Part shown: one piece after another, positions 1 through 8,721 of the stretch | Position numbering within the stretch: position 1 is the first letter of the stretch | Layout of the letters: the number at the start of each line of letters is the position of its first letter | NCBI RefSeq assembly: GCF_947500975.1 | Contig: NZ_CANMUE010000009.1 | Span: 1 to 64,000 of the forward strand | DNA length: 64,000 nt | Direction: 5' to 3' | DNA from: an uncultured Polaribacter sp. | GTDB taxonomy: Bacteria; Bacteroidota; Bacteroidia; Flavobacteriales; Flavobacteriaceae | Translations under genes and position numbers: made by a program | The notes under the pieces: generated by a model | The model's input: the letters and a program-made list of their open reading frames with translations, nothing else | What the model was told of the DNA's origin: nothing | The model's database searches: none

Positions 1-488
1 AATTTTTCTACATTGTTAGATTTTAATACAAGTGCTTGTGCATCTGTTGTACCTACAAAATCTGTTGCAGATGATGTACCAGAGTTTCCTTTTAAAGACC
101 AGGCATTATTTATTATTTCTTCCCATTGTGTACCATCCCAAACATTAAGTGTATTTGGTGTTTTACTAGTGTCAAACCAAATATCACCCTCTACAGGTGT
201 TGTTGGTGCTGTTGTACTACTTGTAACATTATCTTCGTCTACTGTTAACCAACTAGTGCCATCATAAATTTTACTAATGTTTGTAGTAGTATCAAACCAA
301 AAATCACCTTCTGAAGGTGTTGTTGGTGCTGTAGCAGAAGTTGTAACTTGATTATTTCTAATTTTATTGATAGTTCCTTTATTATCAATAACCCTAATTT
401 CTTGTGCATTGGTTGTATAAACAAAAACCAATGCACAAGTTATAAGTAAGAAGTTATAATTTTTTAAAAAGGGAATGTTACTAAGCAT
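1..488 (-). CDS. Secreted tail-fibre-like protein, partial (C-terminus beyond left edge)
   Basis: An open frame runs without a stop from an ATG at 488 to the window edge, so about 162 N-terminal residues are seen. A signal peptide covers about residues 1-29 and ends in TTNAQ. The motif RVIDNKGTI follows at residues 32-40 and also occurs in the next gene. Two repeats then appear at about residues 49-83 and 86-124, each a TAPTTP..EGD.WFD segment followed by a DGT.W box ([22 protein letters not shown]). Repeats of this kind are familiar from phage tail fibres and from secreted flavobacterial adhesin-like proteins. It is the last visible gene of the operon that starts at 3616. The function is unknown, and surface display is inferred from the signal peptide. 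Confidence 0.8.
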   Translation of the reverse strand, partial: MLSNIPFLKNYNFLLITCALVFVYTTNAQEIRVIDNKGTINKIRNNQVTTSATAPTTPSEGDFWFDTTTNISKIYDGTSWLTVDEDNVTSSTTAPTTPVEGDIWFDTSKTPNTLNVWDGTQWEEIINNAWSLKGNSGTSSATDFVGTTDAQALVLKSNNVEK

Positions 489-502
489 TTTTTAATTTAT
501 TG

Positions 503-1207
503 TTACTTAGACCAGTAAACTTCAAAAATATCACCTTCATAAATTACCCAACCGTTTGGCCCTGTTCCAGTATCTGGTACTAAAGTAACAGTTGCATCAG
601 TTCCTGTAGTATAATCTACACCAGATCTTAATTTTGCACCATTTCTATAAACAGATACTTTAGATTTATCAGTAGTCCCAGGCATATCAGTAACACTTAT
701 AGCAAGGGCATTAGCTGTTTCTTCACCTGCTGTAGCTGTATGTTCAGTATGCCCGCTTTCAATTAAGTCAGAAACTAATAATTTTTTTGTTGCTCCGGTA
801 GCTTCATCTCTAACCAATAATGTAAACCCAGTACCAGTACCATGAACAGATTTATCTGTAGCGTCAGTAGATGCTGCTAAATTATCTGTATCTACAAGGT
901 CTAGTTTATCTAAAGCAAATGTATTACCATCTACATCTATATACGTATCATCTGTAAGTGTACCACCTAATTGCCACGTTGTTGTTGTTTTACTTCCTGC
1001 TGAAGTTGAGGTAATTGTAGTAATACCATTATTAGATTGAAAGTACTTAATTGTACCTTTGTTATCTATTACTCTAACTACGTCTCCATCTGCTGGTGTG
1101 TCTTTAATTACGTTAGCGGAAGTTGTGTCAGTTGTTTGTGCGTTTAAAGCACCAATTGATAGCATTAATGCGGCTACCATTCCTAATTTTAAAAATTTTG
1201 TTTTCAT
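503..1207 (-). CDS. Secreted protein with tail-fibre-like C-terminal module
   Basis: This 234-residue protein has a clear signal peptide ending in [14 protein letters not shown] lies near residue 42, LGGTLTDDTYI near residue 81, a KKLLVSDL segment near the middle, and a C-terminal VYRNG...DYT...GDIFEV module from about residue 187. The same elements occur in the same order in the next gene upstream (1239-2399), so the two C-terminal halves look paralogous. VYRNG/GD modules resemble the binding tips of phage tail fibres. The protein is rich in Thr, Asp and Ala and has no cysteine. No enzymatic motif is visible. Adhesion or cell-surface structure is only an inference. Confidence 0.8.
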   Translation of the reverse strand: MKTKFLKLGMVAALMLSIGALNAQTTDTTSANVIKDTPADGDVVRVIDNKGTIKYFQSNNGITTITSTSAGSKTTTTWQLGGTLTDDTYIDVDGNTFALDKLDLVDTDNLAASTDATDKSVHGTGTGFTLLVRDEATGATKKLLVSDLIESGHTEHTATAGEETANALAISVTDMPGTTDKSKVSVYRNGAKLRSGVDYTTGTDATVTLVPDTGTGPNGWVIYEGDIFEVYWSK

Positions 1208-1238
1208 TTTCTTACTGTTTAATTATTGTTCTTATTTA

Positions 1239-2399
1239 TTAATTTAATTGTACTATTCTTATTTCATCACCAGCATAACAAATTGCCTCTGTTTCTATTT
1301 CTATGGTATTAGAATCTATGATACTAAAGCTAATTCTAACACCGTTTCTATATACATCTAATTTATCTATACTTGTAATCGGTAGCGGTGTTGTAAACTG
1401 TAATTGACCATCTATTGCCTTTACAATTATTTGCTTTTTTTGTGATAAATCAGAAAGGCTTCTTTTCTTTAAAATACCAGTGTTTTTATCTACAGTCACA
1501 ATTTCGTCATCTGTAGATGTACTATTTTGTAAGTTTTTTATTGCTAAAGTATTGGTTGCACTTGTGGTTATTTCTGTTGCTTCTGTTAATGCGCCACCAA
1601 GTTTAATAACATTATTGTCATTGGCAATACCGTTTGATACAGATATGGTTGGTTGACTAGATAATGAAACCCAATTAGTTCCATTATAAACTTCTAAACA
1701 ACCACAATCTTTGTTCCATACTTGATCTCCAATTATTGGTATGCTATATAAAGTATCTCTGTCTGCATTGTTTTCAACAACTACTAAACCTAATTCGTCT
1801 GTAGGGTCATTATCACCAGAAACTGGCACCCATTTAGATCCGTCATAAATCATTAAGGTTCTACCTCTATTACCATTGGAATCGCTATTTTCTACCCAAG
1901 CTAACTCACCATCATTATAAGGAGGTGTTAAGTCTGATATAAGGCTAACAATTTGCACGTTATTTGTGCTATTTGTGTTGCTTGAAGGGTGAGGTATATA
2001 TAGAATTCTTTGAGAATCTAAAAAAGTAAAACCTGTATTGTTGCTTAGTATATTAAGATCTACATTTAAATATTTTGGATTTCCATCCCAAACGATGCTA
2101 TCAAATGTAGATTGTATTGGTGTACCTTCTGAAACAATTAATGATACTAGTCCGTTTTCATCTGTAGTTACCGTTTGTTCTTCTATATACTCAGTACCAT
2201 CATCATTAGATATTGTAAAACGAAAAGTAACTTCCGTATTTCCTAAAGGAACTTGATTTTGTTGAACATCTGTTCCAGGAATCTCAATTGTTTCGTTATT
2301 TAAAATTAATGCTTGATAATTTAAACCAGGAGTTTGAGCCTGTACATAAGACACGCTCATTAAAAATAATAAAAATAATATTTTTAATATTCCCTTCAC
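1239..2399 (-). CDS. Secreted modular protein, tail-fibre-like repeats
   Basis: This 386-residue protein has a signal peptide ending in YVQAQ, followed by LNYQA, a common opening of secreted flavobacterial proteins. An N-terminal beta-rich region (VTFRFTISNDDGTEY) is followed by two W-box repeats (MIYDGSKWVPV near residue 186, EVYNGTNWVSL near 240), LGGALTEATEI near 268, a KKRSLSDL segment and a terminal VYRNG...GDEIRIV module near 350. The start is GTG at 2399, which overlaps the TAG stop of the upstream gene by one base, indicating translational coupling. No good ATG lies ahead of the signal peptide. Function unknown; surface location inferred. Confidence 0.8.
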   Translation of the reverse strand: MKGILKILFLLFLMSVSYVQAQTPGLNYQALILNNETIEIPGTDVQQNQVPLGNTEVTFRFTISNDDGTEYIEEQTVTTDENGLVSLIVSEGTPIQSTFDSIVWDGNPKYLNVDLNILSNNTGFTFLDSQRILYIPHPSSNTNSTNNVQIVSLISDLTPPYNDGELAWVENSDSNGNRGRTLMIYDGSKWVPVSGDNDPTDELGLVVVENNADRDTLYSIPIIGDQVWNKDCGCLEVYNGTNWVSLSSQPTISVSNGIANDNNVIKLGGALTEATEITTSATNTLAIKNLQNSTSTDDEIVTVDKNTGILKKRSLSDLSQKKQIIVKAIDGQLQFTTPLPITSIDKLDVYRNGVRISFSIIDSNTIEIETEAICYAGDEIRIVQLN

Positions 2400-3058
2400 T
2401 AATTATTTTTTTTGTTTATTTCAAAAAGTATACCCACCGTAAACGCATTTGTGTTTAAAACGTATTTTTCACCAGAGTTACTGTCTTCATTGTTTTCTTT
2501 AAAGCTAGTTGCAAAATCATAGTTTGAATATACAGAAATTTTATCAGAAATTTCATATTCTAATCCAAAACCTCTATGAAATCTCCATAAAGTGTCATCT
2601 AATGTTTCATCTTTTACTAAGTCTACAAAAACGTCTGCATATTCATTTGTTCCAAAAGTTAACCAATTGTAAGAATAGTGAGAATGTATGTTAAGTATTA
2701 ATTTTTTGTAACGTAATAATTTAGCACTAAAACCAGCTTTTGCGCTAGCATATGATAAATTATATTGTGTTGGTATTCTTAAATTTCCAGAATAAAAAGA
2801 AGTGTTTATTTGGTAAGTGTTGTAATTAAAACCTAAATCAAATTTTGCTTTTTCTTTATAAAGATTAAATAAAATTCCAACTTCAAATAATGCTTTTTTG
2901 GGTTTTCTAAAACCAGCATTATCTAATGTATTTATACCAGTACTATTTACGTACTCATCAAAAATAGCAGAACCAAGCCCTGTACCTACATAAACTTCCT
3001 GCGAAGTTAGCATGCTGGTAAAAAGGATAATAATGTAAAAAAGAAATTTCTTTTTCAT
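2399..3058 (-). CDS. Predicted outer-membrane beta-barrel protein
   Basis: The protein has 219 residues with a signal peptide (about 1-19, ending MLTSQ). The mature part shows alternating hydrophobic and polar stretches with aromatic ends, for example FDLGFNYNTYQI, LILNIHSHYSYNW, ISVYSNYDFATSF and FTVGILFEI, as in small 8- to 10-strand barrels. It is the second gene of the operon, 3 bases after the T9SS-tagged protein and overlapping the next gene by one base. A role as outer-membrane anchor or export partner for the secreted proteins downstream is plausible but not shown. I do not recognise a named family. Confidence 0.7.
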   Translation of the reverse strand: MKKKFLFYIIILFTSMLTSQEVYVGTGLGSAIFDEYVNSTGINTLDNAGFRKPKKALFEVGILFNLYKEKAKFDLGFNYNTYQINTSFYSGNLRIPTQYNLSYASAKAGFSAKLLRYKKLILNIHSHYSYNWLTFGTNEYADVFVDLVKDETLDDTLWRFHRGFGLEYEISDKISVYSNYDFATSFKENNEDSNSGEKYVLNTNAFTVGILFEINKKNN

Positions 3059-3061
3059 GTT

Positions 3062-3616
3062 TTATTCAGTTTTCAGTATTTTCTTTACAAATTTATTTTG
3101 ACCACTTATAATATGAACTATATAGCTGCCAATACTAAATCTGCTCATTGGTACAGTCATAGTTTCTGTAGGACTGTATGTTTTATTTAATAATACTTTT
3201 CCGTTTATATCATATACTTGAATATAAACTGGGTTTGTTGTTTTTTCCGAGAAGTTTATTTTTATATAATCGACAAAAGGATTTGGCGATATAACAAGAT
3301 TTAAAACTTCTTGAAAATTAATCTCATCAGTATTATTAATACTGAAAGATTTTATATTTGTTAAAAAACCTTGTTGTACGGTTGTATTTTTTATCATAGC
3401 TTTTCCAACAAGTCCACTTTGACCAATACTTTGATAAACAGTATACTTACCATTAGATATCTTTTTACTAGAAGAAGAGCCTATGGTATTTACTGTTGAT
3501 TTTAAAAGTATTGGCTTTACGTTATTACCTTGTCCTAAGACATTAGAAATAACGAAAAGCGCAATAAGTAATAAATAAATAAATTTCCCCACAAAATCAT
3601 TTAAATTAAGATACAT
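3062..3616 (-). CDS. Short secreted protein with T9SS type A sorting domain
   Basis: This protein has 184 residues with an N-terminal hydrophobic signal ending in NVLGQ. A segment with YQSIGQSG and VQQGF is typical of short flavobacterial secreted proteins. The last ~75 residues are a T9SS type A C-terminal domain: SPNPF, then YDINGKVL, then GSYIVHI and a KFVKKILK end. This predicts export through the type IX system and cleavage of the CTD at the surface. It is the first gene of the five-gene operon. The start is the ATG at 3616, about 25 bases after the likely transcription start. Confidence 0.85.
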   Translation of the reverse strand: MYLNLNDFVGKFIYLLLIALFVISNVLGQGNNVKPILLKSTVNTIGSSSSKKISNGKYTVYQSIGQSGLVGKAMIKNTTVQQGFLTNIKSFSINNTDEINFQEVLNLVISPNPFVDYIKINFSEKTTNPVYIQVYDINGKVLLNKTYSPTETMTVPMSRFSIGSYIVHIISGQNKFVKKILKTE

Positions 3617-3632
3617 TTAATTAAAAATGTAC

Positions 3633-3654
3633 GCACTTATTAAGTGCAAATATA
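3633..3654 (-). promoter_or_regulatory. Promoter -7 box with overlapping inverted repeat
   Basis: Read on the minus strand, positions 3654-3647 give TATATTTG, a match to the Bacteroidota -7 box TAnnTTTG. No clear TTG is seen 19 bases upstream. A 15-base inverted repeat (arms GCACTTA and TAAGTGC) occupies 3633-3647, at the predicted transcription start. It could be an operator or a 5' stem of the message. This is the expected promoter of the 3616-to-left-edge operon. Confidence 0.5.
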
Positions 3655-3845
3655 ATAGTAAAAATATAAAACATTGTAAGTTTGTAGTATGCTTTTTCGT
3701 TTAACTAAGCTAAATTGAAGTCGAAATGTGATGACTGTACGTTTAATAAAATATGATAGAGCTAATAAAAAGGCTAATTTGAGGTAAATTTTAATTTGAG
3801 AAATAGATATTAAGTACTTTTTTTTAGATAATTAACATAAAATAT
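3655..3845. other. Intergenic region, no gene seen
   Basis: This is the remainder of the 324-base gap between accD's stop and the start of the secreted-protein operon. It is AT-rich with no convincing open frame, RNA fold or repeat. It probably contains only upstream promoter sequence for the gene starting at 3616. Confidence 0.5.
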
Positions 3846-3889
3846 ATAAGGGTATAAAAATCAATATTTATTAATTTTTATACCCTTAT
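3846..3889 (-). terminator. Hairpin terminator of accD
   Basis: A perfect 16-base-pair inverted repeat (3846-3861 with 3874-3889) has a 12-base AT loop. It lies 52 bases past the accD stop. Both arms are AT-rich with a GGG/CCC core, and the structure could act in both directions, although the U-run is short. Confidence 0.6.
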
Positions 3890-3940
3890 TAGGTTCTATA
3901 ATATTTATAGATCTTAGTAAGTTATTGTTTTACTATGCTA

Positions 3941-4804
3941 TTAGCAGCTTCTAATTGGTAAGTTCTGAATTAGATCTATATAAAGATTTACTTGTTTTTT
4001 TAAATCTTTACGTTCATATATAGCGTCTAAGAAACCGTGTTCTAAAACAAATTCAGATTTTTGAAACCCTTCTGGTAAATCTTTACCTGTGGTATCTTTT
4101 ACAACTCTTGGTCCTGCAAATGCAATTAAAGCATTTGGTTCAGCAATATTAATATCGCCTAACATTGCGTAAGAAGCAGTTGTACCTCCTGTTGTAGGAT
4201 CTGTACATAAAGAAATGTAAGGTATTTTAACTTCTGCTAATTGTGCTAGTTTTGCAGATGTTTTAACTAGTTGCATTAATGAGAGAGAAGCTTCCATCAT
4301 TCTTGCACCACCAGATTTTGAAACCATTAAAAAAGGAATTTTATTTTTGATGGCGTAATCTATAGCTCTAGCAATTTTTTCTCCAACAACAGACCCCATA
4401 GATCCACCTATAAAAGCAAAATCCATAGCAGCAATTACCAAATCTTTTCCTAAAGATTTACCAACAGCGGTTCTAACAGCGTCTTTTAATTTGGTTTTTT
4501 CTTGCGCAGCTTTTAACCTGTCAGGGTATTTTTTTGTGTCTTCAAACTTTAAAGGGTCTTTAGAAGTAAGATTTGCATCTAATTCTTTAAATTTATTGTC
4601 ATCAAAAAATAATTCGAAATATTCTTTACTACCAATTCTTACATGATAACCATCTTCTGGACTAACATATAAGTTCTTTTTTAATTCTTCAGTATCAATA
4701 ACTTTTCCGCTAGGGGTTTTATACCAAAGACCTTTTGGTGTGTCTTTTTTATCTTCTGTTGGAGTTTGAATCCCTTTATCTGTTCTTTTAAACCAAGCAG
4801 TCAT
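3941..4804 (-). CDS. accD: Acetyl-CoA carboxylase carboxyltransferase subunit beta
   Basis: AccD pairs with AccA to transfer the carboxyl group from biotin carrier protein to acetyl-CoA, giving malonyl-CoA for fatty acid synthesis in the cytoplasm. The 287 residues show the crotonase-like carboxyltransferase core: [13 protein letters not shown] near 135, [10 protein letters not shown] near 165, [18 protein letters not shown] near 200, and AFAGPRVV near 230. The N-terminal part aligns with the usual zinc-ribbon region ([13 protein letters not shown]), but the four Cys ligands of E. coli AccD are absent; the protein has only two cysteines, elsewhere. The next gene upstream, in the same direction, is fbaA, with a hairpin between. 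Confidence 0.95.
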   Translation of the reverse strand: MTAWFKRTDKGIQTPTEDKKDTPKGLWYKTPSGKVIDTEELKKNLYVSPEDGYHVRIGSKEYFELFFDDNKFKELDANLTSKDPLKFEDTKKYPDRLKAAQEKTKLKDAVRTAVGKSLGKDLVIAAMDFAFIGGSMGSVVGEKIARAIDYAIKNKIPFLMVSKSGGARMMEASLSLMQLVKTSAKLAQLAEVKIPYISLCTDPTTGGTTASYAMLGDINIAEPNALIAFAGPRVVKDTTGKDLPEGFQKSEFVLEHGFLDAIYERKDLKKQVNLYIDLIQNLPIRSC

Positions 4805-4865
4805 AAGCTCTTAAATTTTATAATCGTTCTTTTTAGGGTACTTTTTAAAATGTAATATACCATTA

Positions 4866-4873
4866 CAAATGTA
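4866..4873 (-). promoter_or_regulatory. Probable accD promoter (-7 box)
   Basis: The minus strand reads TACATTTG here, a match to TAnnTTTG, about 62 bases upstream of the accD start and downstream of the fbaA terminator. No good -33 element is visible. Confidence 0.4.
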
Positions 4874-4922
4874 AAAGTTTTTTATGACTTTAAATTTCTT
4901 TAAATGAATCTTTTTTAAACAT

Positions 4923-4957
4923 AAAAAAAGCATCTTGAAAAAATCAAAATGCTTTTT
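4923..4957 (-). terminator. Rho-independent terminator of fbaA
   Basis: Arms at 4925-4933 and 4949-4957 form a perfect 9-bp stem with a GC core. On the minus strand it is followed by a run of seven T. It lies 23 bases past the fbaA stop. Confidence 0.75.
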
Positions 4958-4979
4958 ATAAAATCTACTATATAATGTT

Positions 4980-6047
4980 TTATAATGTGTTTACATTATT
5001 TAAATCTGCAAAGGCTTTTTTTAATCTAGTTTTAAAAGTTAATTCACCTTCACGCAGCCATTTTCTTGGATCGTAGTACTTTTTATTTGGTTGATCTGCT
5101 CCCTCAGGGTTACCAATTTGAGTAGCTAAATAAGGAGATTTTTCTTGTATATAATCTCTTATTCCTTCAGTAAAAGCAAATTGTAAGTCTGTATCAATAT
5201 TCATTTTAATAACTCCATAACCTATAGATTCTCTAATTTCTTCTAAAGTAGAACCAGATCCTCCATGAAATACAAAATCGATATGATTTTCTTCAACGCC
5301 ATATTTTTTTGTAATAAATTCTTGAGAATTCTTTAAAATTTTTGGTGTTAACTTTACATTTCCAGGTTTGTAAACCCCATGAACATTACCAAATGCTGCT
5401 GCAATTGTAAATTGAGGAGATACTTTCATTAACTCTTCATAAGCATAAGCAACTTCTTCTGGCTGAGTATATAATTTTGAGACATCAACATCAGAATTAT
5501 CTACACCGTCTTCTTCACCACCAGTTATTCCTAACTCAATTTCTAAAGTCATACCCATTTTGCTCATTCTAGCCAAGTATTCTTTACAAATTTCAATATT
5601 TTCTTCAATAGGTTCTTCAGATAAATCTATCATATGAGAACTATATAGTGGTTTACCTGTTTCAGCAAAATGTTTTTCACTTGCGTCTAATAACCCATCA
5701 ATCCAAGGTAATAATTTTTTTGCACAGTGATCTGTGTGTAAAATTACAGGAACACCATAAGCAACTGCTAATTCATGTACATGTTTTGCACCAACAATAC
5801 CACCTGCAATTGCAGATTTTTGGTTTTCGTTTGATAAACCTTTACCTGCTTGAAATTGAGCGCCACCATTTGAAAACTGAATAATAACCGGAGCATTTAA
5901 TTCTTTAGCTGTTTCTAAAACACTATTAATTGTGTTTGATCCAACAACATTAACTGCTGGCAATGCAAATCCTTTTTCTTTTGCATAGTTAAAAATTTCT
6001 TGTACTTCTTTTCCTGTTGCTACTCCAGGTTTAATATTGTGGCTCAT
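4980..6047 (-). CDS. fbaA: Fructose-bisphosphate aldolase, class II
   Basis: This enzyme cleaves fructose 1,6-bisphosphate to glyceraldehyde 3-phosphate and dihydroxyacetone phosphate in glycolysis, and the reverse in gluconeogenesis. The 355-residue length fits the long class IIA (FbaA) form. The zinc and active-site regions are visible: VILHTDHCAKKLLPWIDGL near residue 105, LEIELGITGGEEDGVDNS near 175, FGNVHGVYKPGN near 225, and FHGGSGS near 265. The ATG at 6047 fits the family start (MSHNIKPGV). A CAAAnnTA box at 6077-6084 (TACTTTTG on the minus strand) may be its promoter. Confidence 0.97.
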   Translation of the reverse strand: MSHNIKPGVATGKEVQEIFNYAKEKGFALPAVNVVGSNTINSVLETAKELNAPVIIQFSNGGAQFQAGKGLSNENQKSAIAGGIVGAKHVHELAVAYGVPVILHTDHCAKKLLPWIDGLLDASEKHFAETGKPLYSSHMIDLSEEPIEENIEICKEYLARMSKMGMTLEIELGITGGEEDGVDNSDVDVSKLYTQPEEVAYAYEELMKVSPQFTIAAAFGNVHGVYKPGNVKLTPKILKNSQEFITKKYGVEENHIDFVFHGGSGSTLEEIRESIGYGVIKMNIDTDLQFAFTEGIRDYIQEKSPYLATQIGNPEGADQPNKKYYDPRKWLREGELTFKTRLKKAFADLNNVNTL

Positions 6048-6158
6048 TTTTGAATTTTTATTGATCTTTTACTTAGCAAAAGTACTAAAAAATAGTAGTT
6101 TAAGAATCTTGTATTGCAATAAAATAACGAAAACGTTATAGAATTTTTTCGTATTATT

Positions 6159-8651
6159 TTAGAATGGATAATTGATTCCAATGTTATAAACAGCGTCATT
6201 AAAACTGTAGTTTTTAAACCATTTACTACCTTCTAAGTACGGTTCATATGTTTTAAAACCAATATCGAAACGAACAATTAAAAAGCTAAAATCTAACCTT
6301 GTACCAAAGCCAGATCCTATGGCAATATCTTTTAAAGATTCTAATCCAGTAAATTTTGAATCTTCATTAATAAAATTAGATCCAGTAATGTCCCAAATAT
6401 TTCCAGCATCAACAAATAAGGCACCTTTTAACTTGCCAATCATATTAAACCTGTATTCAGCACTTGTTAAAAATTTTAAACTTCCTACATTGTATTCTAA
6501 ACCTGTATTTGTTTTTCCTGGTCCTAGTTCATAAGTTTGCCAAGCTCTAACATCATTTGAGCCTCCTGCAAAATAACTTTTAGTAAATGGAATGTCAGAA
6601 TTATCATAAGTAATAATTGCGCCTAAAAATGTTCTAACTCCAAAAGCAGAACTTTTACCTATGTTCCAAAACTTTTTATATTCAATATCTGTTTTAAAAT
6701 ATTGAGCTAAAGGTATGTTTAAAAATGTTTTTTTATCATTTGTATTTTTTTTGTTTGATAATAACCCCATTACATTACCTGAATTGGATACTCTAATTTT
6801 AAAAAATGAAAAGTTATTGTCTTTAAAATTAGATTGATTATTATATGTAAATGAATATGCTATTGTTGGAATTAAAAAATCTGATGTAATAATATTGTAC
6901 CTATTTAAGATGTTTACAGTTGTATTGTATTCATCTGGATTTGTAGTTTGAAAATTAGTGTCATTAGACGATATTTTTTTCATAAAAGATACAGTTGTGC
7001 TTGCGTCAGCTTCATCTAAAGTTGTAGTTGTATTATTAACCGTATCATAAATTTCTGCTACTTCTTTTAGGTCAGAAAATTCAGAACTATACACATCAAA
7101 ATATGCGTCTATATTCAAATTCTGAATATATTGGGTATTGAAAACTTCTAAATGTATTGTTTTTTTAGAATTACGATGCCACTTATAATCAGATAGAATT
7201 GTAAAGGTTTTTCTATCTAAACCAATATTTTTTTGAATGCTATAACCAAAAGAAAATAAAGTTCTTGGAGACATCTCTTTTGGTATAAATTTACCAAGTT
7301 TAAAAGGGGCAATAAATCTTGGTATTTCTATGGATAGATCTCCTCCAATTTCCCAACCAGGCCCACTGTTAGAATCAAACCAAGAACCTAAAAGAGATAC
7401 TTTTAATAATTCGGCACCTTTAAAAACGTTTCTATCAGTAATCGAAAATTTTGCTGATGCACCAATGTTTCTAATGTTAGAATGTGTTATTTCAGTATCA
7501 AAACCTAATGTGTATTTATCTAATGGGGATAAAAAAACATCCATTTTCAGTTCATCTTTTCCAGGTATTTTATCAAACGATATATTTGTTGATTTAAAGT
7601 TTTTTAGAGATTTTAAATGAGATCTTGTTAGGTTTTTTAATGTGTCTTTGTAAATGTTATTAGGTTTTAGAAAGATTGATTGCTCTAAATATTTAGGATT
7701 GTATTTTTGTTTGCCATAGGATAAGAAATTAATTCCTTTATACACTAATGTGTCTGTTATAGATTTTCCTTTTTTATTAAATGAATAATCTGTAATTACA
7801 TTTACTTCTTTAATTTTAAAAATTTTAAATGGGCTTTCTATATAACTTCCATTTTCTTCTTCTAATTTATTACCAGAAATAATAAAGTCGACATTAGTTT
7901 TATAATTTGTTTTTGTTGAGTCTACATAAAAACCTAAGGCAGATTCAGAAAATTGATAAATTCCATTATTTCTAAAAAGCTTAACTACGTTTTGAGCTTC
8001 ACTTCTAAAAGTTTGATCTTTATATTGGCTACCTTTTATTAATAGAGTATTTAAGCCAGATTTTTTGTAAATAGAATCTAATACTGGCGATTCAATTTTA
8101 ATATTAATAGTGTCTAAAAGTGTAGGCTGACCTTTTGTAATATGATATTCTACAATTGCTTTTTTAGTTGTAGAATCTCTTTTTATTTTTGAAGTTACAT
8201 TCGATTTAAAAAAACCTTGCGTTTTGTAATAAGCCCATAAATTATTTTTAGTTCTTTTAACTTTTGAGCTGTTTAGAATTTCTGGACTTTGATAGTTTAA
8301 AAACCACTTATTTAGCTTTATAAATGAATTTGCATATGCTATGCCTTGTTTTTCAGAAAAAATACTTTTGATGAAATTATATTTTTTAGGATTTTTATTA
8401 GCCCATTCTATCGATGTTGTAGGTTTGTTATGGTCACCAATATTATGAATATATAAGGCTAAAGGAGCTCCTAAAAAACGTGAATTTGGTTTTTGTAAAA
8501 TGTACTTTTGCAAATCACTGTCATTATTTTTAACGGAATCTATAAAAATATAATTATCTGTTAACAAATATTCAGAATCAGAAACATGTTTTGTAGAATT
8601 ACATGAAACTAAAAATATTATCAATAAAAAATAAAAAGAAAGTTTTTTCAT
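6159..8651 (-). CDS. tamL: BamA/TamA-family outer-membrane assembly lipoprotein (TamL type)
   Basis: The protein has 830 residues. It starts with a lipoprotein signal (LLIIFLVSC, lipid-bearing Cys near residue 17), which is characteristic of the Bacteroidota TamL form of Omp85 proteins and unlike E. coli TamA. POTRA-like repeats fill roughly residues 30-380 (for example VEYHITKGQPTLLDTINI). The rest is a 16-strand-type barrel with the conserved SYFAGGSNDVRAW segment near 700 and a C-terminal GINYPF strand ending in Phe. It is expected to help insert outer-membrane proteins together with an inner-membrane TamB. It is divergent from the methyltransferase gene at 8722. Confidence 0.88.
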   Translation of the reverse strand: MKKLSFYFLLIIFLVSCNSTKHVSDSEYLLTDNYIFIDSVKNNDSDLQKYILQKPNSRFLGAPLALYIHNIGDHNKPTTSIEWANKNPKKYNFIKSIFSEKQGIAYANSFIKLNKWFLNYQSPEILNSSKVKRTKNNLWAYYKTQGFFKSNVTSKIKRDSTTKKAIVEYHITKGQPTLLDTINIKIESPVLDSIYKKSGLNTLLIKGSQYKDQTFRSEAQNVVKLFRNNGIYQFSESALGFYVDSTKTNYKTNVDFIISGNKLEEENGSYIESPFKIFKIKEVNVITDYSFNKKGKSITDTLVYKGINFLSYGKQKYNPKYLEQSIFLKPNNIYKDTLKNLTRSHLKSLKNFKSTNISFDKIPGKDELKMDVFLSPLDKYTLGFDTEITHSNIRNIGASAKFSITDRNVFKGAELLKVSLLGSWFDSNSGPGWEIGGDLSIEIPRFIAPFKLGKFIPKEMSPRTLFSFGYSIQKNIGLDRKTFTILSDYKWHRNSKKTIHLEVFNTQYIQNLNIDAYFDVYSSEFSDLKEVAEIYDTVNNTTTTLDEADASTTVSFMKKISSNDTNFQTTNPDEYNTTVNILNRYNIITSDFLIPTIAYSFTYNNQSNFKDNNFSFFKIRVSNSGNVMGLLSNKKNTNDKKTFLNIPLAQYFKTDIEYKKFWNIGKSSAFGVRTFLGAIITYDNSDIPFTKSYFAGGSNDVRAWQTYELGPGKTNTGLEYNVGSLKFLTSAEYRFNMIGKLKGALFVDAGNIWDITGSNFINEDSKFTGLESLKDIAIGSGFGTRLDFSFLIVRFDIGFKTYEPYLEGSKWFKNYSFNDAVYNIGINYPF

Positions 8652-8721
8652 TATTTTAGCAATGCTAAGAAATTCAAAAATAGTATTTTTTAAACGGTTT
8701 ATTTCAATTTAGAAACAATTA

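Noticed and set aside
245..436. Minus-strand open frame of 63 codons
   Set aside because: It lies in another frame of the secreted protein at 1-488, which reads through with a signal peptide and repeats. The shorter one has no such features.
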